Below are positions 56,622-64,000 of a stretch of 64,000 nt of DNA, one piece after another. Under the pieces are notes generated by a model that saw only the letters and a program-made list of their open reading frames with translations, searched no databases and was not told the origin of the DNA. Positions within the stretch are counted from its first letter, which is position 1; every line of letters starts with the position of its first letter. The stretch is from Sanghuangporus weigelae (taxonomy: Eukaryota; Basidiomycota; Agaricomycetes; Hymenochaetales; Hymenochaetaceae), in assembly GCA_033182465.1 (NCBI GenBank), contig CP137319.1, positions 1,922,001 through 1,986,000 on the forward strand, in the 5' to 3' direction. A program made the position numbers and the translations under genes.

Positions 56622-57804
56622 TTCTCTTGTCTTGGAGTCGTCTATCGTTATCTGGCATTATCTGCATTGTTACGGTTTTTACACTCATTTTGGATTATGG
56701 CAATGTTTAGATTTACGCAATAGTAGAATTACAGTAATATTCGGGTTTTCTATTTTACACATCGAGGTGGACCAAAACTAAGAAGACGCATCCGGGAGGC
56801 ATCAGTACATCTAGGGACAGTGCGCGTAGGGACGAGTCTCATCAATCGAACTGGTCTTAACTATGTAACAATCGCTCACCCGACACAAACACACATACAA
56901 GAAGACACTGCACCAACGCGGGATGGATATTGCCGAGGTAGGGAAAAGAGATGATGATGACGCTTTGAGCGGAACATGACGAGTATCTGAGATGGAGAAA
57001 ACAGCACGAACGGCCAGATAACAAATGCAAACTGATTCTAGAATGGAATTAGTTTTCTAGGTAAATCGCAAAGCTGGGAAGTCAAATGTGTTCTAGTGGC
57101 CATGAAATGGCTATACGAAGGTATCGAAGCCATAATTGGCGCACAGTTAGCAAGGTCGGCTCGAGGATTAGACTGTACAATGATAACGCGACTAGCTTTT
57201 GGCACTCCACGGCATCATAGAAATGCTAGTTGCGAGGGATACGGCGAATACGAATGGAAGAAGACAGTAGCTTGCTTGCCGGGGCATCGGCATCCCAAAA
57301 TAGCCCTCGAGCCCTCTTGGTTCGGTAGACACGCTCCTATCAAGAGTGACCCCGAGGTTGGACTGGAGTCGGGAATATATTATCTGTGCAATCTGCCAAA
57401 AAGGTGGAGTCGAAGCGATGGGTGGAAAGTGCTGTATGCTCCACGCTTTCCATGAGGCATCTGGGGGCGGCTCCGCAAAAAAGATTTCGTAAAAGCGCCG
57501 AGTGAAGAAGGAAAAACGCCCTGAGCCTCAGATGCAGCTACTCTGTTCTTGCGCCGTCTCGAACCAGCTGATCCTCGGCCAGGAAGTGAGGATATTATGG
57601 GTAATGGATCTTCGTTTATATCGATGGACGAGAGCGTCGTTCGCGTGTACTACTGCGAAAGCTGTTCCTGGCACATAGCACGGTCCTCCACAGAACGGGA
57701 GAACGGTACAACCTTCGGCAGACTACCTCGATAAACCACATAAGATGTGTTAGACTATTGTGAGGCCGAAGTGCAAGAATAGGAAGTGTACCCACATGAC
57801 GTGC
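56622..57804. other. Spacer, no gene recognised
   Basis: About 1.2 kb between the WLM gene and the convergent F-box gene. The frame at 57096-57455 (119 codons) has no domain, no splice partners and atypical composition, so I do not call it a gene. Confidence 0.4.
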
Positions 57805-59103
57805 TCATGAAGCAAAAGGATCGGTTTCAGGGAGAATTCCAAAATAAGGAGATGCATATGTCTCGAATATCAATGCTACACCTGCCAAAGAGCAGGCCAG
57901 TTGCGTTTCTACAAACACCTCGTTGCGAAAACGAGAACGGACATGATCGGTGATACCAGAGCCATCGTAAGTGAACGATATCACCACCTGCCGCAGATGA
58001 CTACCGGAGGGGTCAGACGAGATTATAGGGTGAGACTCCGAAATAATGGCGGCGATATTTCTGTCATTTTCCTTCAACAAATTCGAGTCCCTAGACAGGT
58101 ACGAGCCTAGCTGAACATCGTGGTGGATATGGAAAATCTTGACCGTGTTGGGAAGATGCAAGCTAGACGTCCGCAGCGTGGACGCTGTTAGTGCGAAATC
58201 AGTAAGTTCGCGTGTCCTTTTTAACAACGCCGTTAGGCAGTCGCTATGAATGGCCTGCTCGCTTTCCCCGTCCGTTGAAGAGGTTGAAATGTAGAGCGCT
58301 CGGAGATGTCGGAGGCAGTGGTGGAAATACTCTACCGAGTCCGGTTCCTCTTCTAACTGGTCCGGATACTCTATTGAAAAGGCCAGGTCTAGGATGAAAT
58401 GATCTTCGCGGGGACGGATCAGCCATGACGCATACTGCCAATCTAGACAGTCGACTAGAGCAACCGACTTCAAATTCTTCGGAGGCTCTAATTCTCGGAG
58501 CGCGTCAATGTCCTCCTCGGTGCTGACTACTGTGTCCAGAACCAAGCTTTTTAAACGAGGCAAGCATGAAACGGTAAGAAGAATTTCCTTATAACAATCT
58601 TCCATGTCCCCAGCCAACCAAAGGCTCTCCAGATGGGAGCACAGTCGGAGTTGCTGCATGAGTTGCAAGAATCCTGCCTCCGTCGGGCCCTGCACTTCCA
58701 TATCTATGTACAGCTTGCGTAAATTGGGCGATTGGAGAAGTAAAGCTGTGAAATTCGCCCAATAAGGTCCCTCGTCGGATCCTGATCCTATGAGAGCGAG
58801 CTCCCGGATAAGCATGCAATTCGGCGCGAGAGCAGAAATGCCAGACGCGTTCAGGTCGCGGGCTCGGAAAATGACTCTGTGCCAAAAGCCACGCCGGACA
58901 ACTTCTGTCCACGTTCGATGAACAAGACTCATGTTCTGCAGTGTGTGCCTTTCGACTCCATATCCATCTACCTGTGTTACGCAGTAGTCTTCCGTGGCGA
59001 GTGCCTCCAAGGGAAGAGGTTTCATGAAAGAGATCAAGACATCAACAACGAGCTCGAGTACATCGCGTGGAAGTCCAATTACTGATTCCATACTCCTTTT
59101 CAA
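57805..59103 (-). CDS. F-box-like protein with leucine-rich region (432 aa)
   Basis: Single-exon gene. The N-terminus (LPRDVLELVVDVLISFMKPL, then LQNMSLVHRTWTEVVRRGFWHRV) matches the degenerate F-box seen in many Agaricomycete proteins. The remainder has repeated Leu-rich segments (SPNLRKLYIDM, SHLESLWLAG, LPRLKSLVLDT, PKNLKSVALVDCLDW) like an irregular LRR solenoid. Such proteins would link a target to the SCF ubiquitin ligase. Which target is unknown. The family is very large in mushrooms. No signal peptide and no breaks. Confidence 0.78.
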   Translation of the reverse strand: MKRSMESVIGLPRDVLELVVDVLISFMKPLPLEALATEDYCVTQVDGYGVERHTLQNMSLVHRTWTEVVRRGFWHRVIFRARDLNASGISALAPNCMLIRELALIGSGSDEGPYWANFTALLLQSPNLRKLYIDMEVQGPTEAGFLQLMQQLRLCSHLESLWLAGDMEDCYKEILLTVSCLPRLKSLVLDTVVSTEEDIDALRELEPPKNLKSVALVDCLDWQYASWLIRPREDHFILDLAFSIEYPDQLEEEPDSVEYFHHCLRHLRALYISTSSTDGESEQAIHSDCLTALLKRTRELTDFALTASTLRTSSLHLPNTVKIFHIHHDVQLGSYLSRDSNLLKENDRNIAAIISESHPIISSDPSGSHLRQVVISFTYDGSGITDHVRSRFRNEVFVETQLACSLAGVALIFETYASPYFGILPETDPFAS

Positions 59104-60815
59104 GTGTTGGGATCTGGCCGTATGCGTGTGAGTAGAAAGTTGGTCTGATTGGTGGGGCAGTGTAAGTAAGTAGCAACTACTCTACTCTGCGTGCAACTCA
59201 ATCCGGATGGAACACACCACGTGACAGTGGCATTCATTTTCGCAAACTTGACCGGCCCTAGCGGTCCTAAGCTTCTCTCTTCTCTCAACACTTTGCATTA
59301 CCGTATTCTGCAGCTCTGAATCGAAGACATATGTGTATACGATAATATTACGATTCGTCCGTGATTTCATTTCGACTGGAGTTTATGTAAGAAGAAATGA
59401 TTCTACTCTGTCGTACTCAAAACCAAAGCATGTTTCAACAGTGTCATTACTTATGCTTTTATATGTTGCGCAGAATTGCCGTCCTTGTCTTTCTCAGGTC
59501 GTTGAATTACCTGCGGGGAATCTAGGCGCGATTTCGGAGGTGAATCCTGATGTAGAAGACTAGAAGGTGAGAATCCTGCAATCAATGCTAATTGATCGCC
59601 TTTCTGATGGAATTGGATTTATCACCCACCCGAGCGCTCCTGGTCGTTCCTCATATACTGGATCCTTATAAGGTAGGCGAAAGTTAAACTCAACAAGCTG
59701 TGATGCGACATGTGCCTAACCCCACCTTCCTTTCTCATTGATGCATAAATTCCGACAACACACAACCTCAAAATCATATTTGGTCACTATTAAATTGTAG
59801 AATGTAGATAGCTACAGATTGTTGGTCCTATTTCTCAAAAATATGAAAATTTGAGGGCAGAATTTCAGAAAAAAGTTTTTCTTTAAAATGCTCTAGAAGT
59901 CATTTCCCTGCATTTTGGCGAAGTTTGTAAAACTTACCCTCCAATTTTGGCCAGAGTCCATATTAAGAGCTCTATATATAGACATTACTAAGCATTACTA
60001 ACTCGGCTGTATTACAAGCATGGATGTCACTATGTTCAGAGAGCCTTGGGTGCAAGAACTCTTGCTGAAATGTCTTCTGGCGCTGAATTATCTGTGTACT
60101 CCACGCTTCAACATCAAATTTTTTTTCCAGCCTCGAGATTTGGCCATCAGGGTCCTTCCAAATGGGGAAACACTAATTAAAGTTTAGGGTTGTGACCGTG
60201 ACGCCACACCCTGTCGAGTTTAACTCACGTTTGTGCGCATGTCGTATCCTGAAAACTGGACTCCGAAAAATCACTTCTGGCGACTTGAATAATTTCCTGT
60301 TCCGAGCTTCACTACCCCAGGAACATGTATTGGTTGATCGGAACTGCACCCTACTTTATCCGAGCTAATCAGTCAGCCACATCGAAGCATTGGAGACCAG
60401 AGCGACGAGACACTGAAACCGAAACCGTCTGATTGTTCCTTTGATTCTCAGTTTCCGAATTTCTTTCTGCGCGGCCGCACGAGATAGACCTGTCATAAAA
60501 AAAAGTATGATGTCGAGATCATCAAGATCTCGCATCTCCTTGCCATACTACTGGCCTCAAGTTGGAAAACAGATAGACGAGACGAGGTTGGGTTGAAGGA
60601 AAAATTCCCACAATTTGCACGCTTGTCGTGTTCGTGTAGAAGCACGTCGTGATGTCGTGCCAGGCACGTAGGACGCGATATCAATTATCATTCTCCAGAG
60701 ATGTTCTTCCCAGGCCAACCAGACCTAAGTAAGTATATCTCCATTAGGCCCAGATAGACAATTCCATCTTTCTCGTGCATTATTTGCTCTTGACACTTCA
60801 CAGCTGGGATGCAGC
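59104..60815. other. Intergenic region, no gene recognised
   Basis: About 1.7 kb between the divergent F-box gene and the membrane protein gene. Frames of 60-76 codons show no domains. It is AT-rich around 59750-60000. The promoters of both flanking genes are expected at its two ends. Confidence 0.45.
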
Positions 60816-62229
60816 ATGTGTAGTTCGCGCCGCTTCCTTTATCCTCTCTCTGTAACCTCACTCCTTCTCATCTTTCCAACGCTTATACGGTCACAGGCCT
60901 CAAATCAGACAGTCCTTGCTCCGGATTCGTCGATCGATTATGTCGGGTCTGGATGGACGGAGTCCTCAGGACATATGTTCACAAATGATGCTGCCAGCTT
61001 CTCTCTGGATTTCACTGGCAGCGCCATTTATTGGTATTCCCGAAAACTGTATGACGGTGCGACTACGACTGTCACGCTCGATGGCAGCTCCGCAACTCTC
61101 GACCTGAGCGATGGGATGAGCCAAAATTCGCCACGTGTAGAAGCTGTTGTGTTTTCGAGAAGCGGGTTGGATGCGAGCCAAAGTCATCGATTCACTGTAG
61201 CATCGGAAGGGCCTGGCTCAAACGGAATCGGGACTGTCTTGGAGAACTGGCAGATAGTGTATGTGGTTTTAGTTCCGTGGCTATAGCATTCCAGACTTGA
61301 GCTGATATGAAATCTTTGTCAAGATACACGGTGGGCACTACATCAAGTCCGACGACGACGACGACATCGAGCCCAAGACCTGCAACCATTCCAAGTTCGA
61401 ACCCTCTTCCCGCTACTAGCCCGAGCTCGGAAGCAAATTCAAGTCCAACCCCGGCCCCGAGTCCTATTGTATCCACAACATCACAATTGATCACGAGTGT
61501 CCTCTCAGGCTCAACTTTCGTATCTACTTCCGCGTCAATAGTCACATTTACCATTTTTACGAGTTCTTCAGCAAGTTCCGGTCCAGATTTTGCCCGTACA
61601 TCGTCATTTACAGTCTTTGATTCTACCTCCACAATCACAGAGTCAGCCGCGACAGCACCTCAACTGAGCTCGCCGTCAAATTTATCCGCTATCATCGGAG
61701 GGACAGTTGGGGGAACATTGGCCATCATTGTCATCGTCATTGCTCTTCTCTGCTTTCGTAGACGGCGACGTATAGCCGTCCAACGAAATTCGCAGTCAGG
61801 TACGCACCATTCATACGTTTTTGCCAATCTGGTCATGGCTGATTCACAGCATCATTTTTTAATGATCGCGCTTCTGAAGCTACGCCATTCTTCACAACAC
61901 AGAATCGCATAAATGGATCAACAGTTGATTATCTCCATCCTCCATCCTCAAAGCATCCAAGACATGGCGCAACAGGCGAATCGTCTTCTTTATCGCCGAC
62001 AAGCATTGCGCGGGGATGGAAGTGGGCACGTTCTGGAACGTTTCCAGATAATGTCCCCCGAAGTCCACAAGATGCCACCTTTTCATCGATCGATCCTACC
62101 TCGGTCGCGCAGGAATACGAAATGTCAAATAGGCCGTCTGCAGCGATATTAATCCCCGTACCACTTTCGCCAGGAGAAGCCCGGCAGTCAAGTATTATTG
62201 ATGACCCTCCACCTGTATATAGAAGATAA
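60816..62229 (+). CDS. Secreted-type single-pass membrane protein with Ser/Thr-rich stalk and PPxY tail
   Basis: Three exons (60816-61258, 61324-61799, 61850-62229) join in frame to 432 residues. A signal peptide (hydrophobic core LSVTSLLLIFPTLI) precedes a beta-rich extracellular domain of about 120 residues (DYVGSGWTESSGHMF, SLDFTGSAIYWYSRKL, TVTLDGSSATLDLS), a carbohydrate-binding-like family common in Agaricomycetes. A long Ser/Thr/Pro stalk suitable for O-glycosylation follows, then one membrane helix (IIGGTVGGTLAIIVIVIALL), an RRRRR stop-transfer and a cytosolic tail of about 130 residues. The tail ends DDPPPVYRR, a PPxY motif that could bind the WW domains of a Rsp5/Nedd4-type ligase. 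Similar proteins are proposed wall or surface sensors; the role is unknown. The third exon depends on GTACGC and CACAG splice sites at 61800 and 61849. Confidence 0.85.
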
Positions 62230-62373
62230 TTTCTTGTTCTTCCCAAAGGCGGCGCCTTCCAATCATTAGCATTTCACGACCTTATCTTGTATACGTTCTT
62301 TCCATCTTCATCTTCTTCGGACGGATGTTACCGACACACGACGCTTATTAAACAGCTCCCATCTGTGTACATA

Positions 62374-62978
62374 CAGTTGAAATTGTCATAACGCATAATG
62401 TCGGGAGACTACTTTTTGTAATGCATTATTAGATTTATTCATTAGGAGATGTGTGAGAAAACATTTCCGCCTTTGGGAAAGGGTGAAAAAGGTAGCTTCC
62501 TCGTTGTCTGACCCCTACGTTAATAGCATGAGCCTGATTAAGTACCAGAATAAAGTATGGATGCTCAACAAACACTCTTATTGACTTAACAGAGGGGGAA
62601 TAAAGGCATGCTATATCTTGTAAGTCCTTGACGTCCCGGATTTGGAAGGTGATCGCCATGCTATTTATGGTAGTTGCCAGTGTCGATCAATCTGCACTAC
62701 TTGTATTTTCATTTAATTACATGATTTTCTTGACTAGTGGACTTTACAAGGCCAGTTGTGCTCTCTGGTTGCCTCAGAAACTCATAGTTTACATGAATTT
62801 ATAGTAGCCTTATCACTCCCTTGGTCTCCATAATGCATGATATTGCTCAAAATTTCAATGCATTATTCCGTATGACATTTTTGCATAATAACCCACCTCC
62901 CGACATGGGAGACACCAAAAAGTGATGCGTTATGAAGTATATGCATTGTGATACGATGCATTATGACAATTTCAACTG
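62374..62978. mobile_element. TIR element (605 bp, TA target), Tc1/mariner-type MITE
   Basis: TA lies on both sides (62372-62373 and 62979-62980). The tips are CAGTTGAAATTGTCATAACG on the left and, read inward, CAGTTGAAATTGTCATAATG on the right, nearly perfect for at least 23 bases. Short motifs such as GCATTAT and ATAATGC recur inside each end. There is no transposase frame. It is a different family from F1/F2 but has the same TA target and CAG/CTG tips. Confidence 0.88.
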
Positions 62979-63203
62979 TACTTGCAAATTTTCACCTGAC
63001 ACGTACATTTTCATGGGCATTTTCACACCCACATACCCGATGGACACAGAGGTCCAATGTGTTCGAGAATTTGTTAGCTGTATCAACAATAGAAACCCCA
63101 CTGAAATGGACACTTCAGAGTGGTCTGAGGCAAGTTTGCAAGCGCAGATGCTAAGTAATGTACATCTATGATCCTGAAAGATGTTGATAGCTGACACGAC
63201 GAT

Positions 63204-64000
63204 TCAGAACAGGTCAACAGAAGAACGCGTTGCGCCATTTCCGTCAACAAGTAAAGCGTCCTGAAATTCAACGACACGTAAAAAAATCAGATACTCGATC
63301 AGAAGACGATGTCGTGAAAGAACGAACCACGCAAGCACTTCCCAATCCAGCATTTCCAATCCAGCCTGGTTCCCAGTATACAACGCCCAGACCATGACTA
63401 CCAGAAAGGCCAGACAAAACGTTCTCAATGTTCCGGACCCATTGCTGCTGACCAGCTGCGGAAACAGGAATACTTGGTTCTGACATAGTGACAGAGGAGC
63501 ATGATACTGGCCAGTCGGTCTCCGCGACGAGGATGTCCTGTAAATGTTTTAGTGGACGGATGAGACCAAACCCGGATAGACACTCTACCTTGTTATATTT
63601 CGAAACGACATCATTAAGCGATGACTGCAGGCTACTTAGAGTCGCCTCCGTGTTGTAGAACGGGTAGAACGAGAACCCGAAAATGTCGACATCACTAGTA
63701 GCCAGTGCACCAGCGACGAAGATGCCATTGAAGAACCAATCAACACCACCTTGGTCCCATCCATTAGCTATGTGGACGACAATCTTTGGTCCTGATGATG
63801 CTGCTCGCACTCCGGCGGCGGCAGAGTGCAAAAGCTCAGAAGCCGGATGGAAGCCGTTCACGCTGATCTGTCCCGTAGGCCACAACAGCCCATCATTAAT
63901 TTCGTTCCCAATCTGGATGTAGTCGATGGATACTCCTGCATTGTTGAAAGCCGACACGAGATCCCTTGTGTACCTATCGATTACAGTTGAGGTTCGATGC
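63204..64000 (-). CDS. GH53 endo-beta-1,4-galactanase (N-terminal part beyond the window)
   Basis: Minus-strand exons from the window edge to 63589, then 63537-63331 and 63260-63204. Motifs: VSAFNNAGVSIDYIQIGNEIN (GNE with the acid/base Glu), WFFNGIFVAGALATSDVDIFGF, SFYPFYNTEATL, ILVAETDWPVSC (nucleophile Glu in AETDWP), GVVYWEPGWIGNAGLGSAC and the C-terminus LLVDGNGATRSSVDLF. Introns at 63588-63538 (51 bases) and 63330-63261 (70 bases) have clean GT/AG borders. GH53 enzymes cut beta-1,4-galactan in pectin and arabinogalactan and are normally secreted. The signal peptide and early strands lie outside the window, so the 5' end is missing here. No break is seen in the visible part. Confidence 0.9.

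Noticed and set aside
57096-57455. 119-codon plus-strand frame between the WLM and F-box genes
   Set aside because: No domain, no splice partners and no support from neighbours; probably chance.
62374-62978. CRISPR-like array from repeated ATGCATTA motifs
   Set aside because: The spacing is irregular, the repeats are very short and the genome is eukaryotic; they are subterminal repeats of a TIR element.

Overview
The window looks like an Agaricomycete (basidiomycete) nuclear genome. Coding exons are split by short introns of about 50-100 bases, and the gene set is typical of mushrooms: an expanded SRPK-like kinase family, GH5 and GH53 wall hydrolases, and a secreted Ser/Thr-rich single-pass membrane protein. 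About half of the sequence is transposons, several nested in each other.

Layout. 1-17233 is a retrotransposon nest: long LTRs A (1-1252) and B (1857-3296) enclose a broken kinase exon, and solo LTR C (3424-4157 plus 16448-17233) was split by a 12.29-kb Ty3/Gypsy chromovirus (element 1, 4158-16447) that looks whole and very young. 18772-26035 holds two copies of a 1084-bp foldback TIR element on either side of two tandem, decayed kinase genes. The second copy carries a nested 662-bp TIR element. 26095-38344 is the main gene island: EBP2-like ribosome biogenesis factor, CDC37-like co-chaperone (interrupted by a third foldback element), heme oxygenase and two tandem GH5 beta-1,3-glucanase-like genes. 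39721-52828 is a second, broken Ty3/Gypsy element with 253-bp LTRs that hosts two solo LTRs. 53289-64000 is a second gene island: class 3 lipase, ubiquitin-like/WLM metalloprotease, F-box protein, Ser/Thr-rich membrane protein, a 605-bp TIR element and a GH53 galactanase cut by the window edge.

The genes do not form an operon or an obvious cluster. The tandem GH5 pair, the GH53 enzyme, the lipase and the wall-type membrane protein all point to cell-wall remodelling or extracellular degradation. EBP2, CDC37 and heme oxygenase are housekeeping functions.

The most notable points are these. A TA-flanked foldback element lies inside a CDC37 exon, and the target site can be reconstructed to the base. 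A TIR element is nested in the last bases of another, so that the summed length equals the intact copy exactly. The young chromovirus carries extra open frames, including one inside its LTRs and a small antisense one with intron-like borders. All coordinates and frames were read by eye. No database search was possible.
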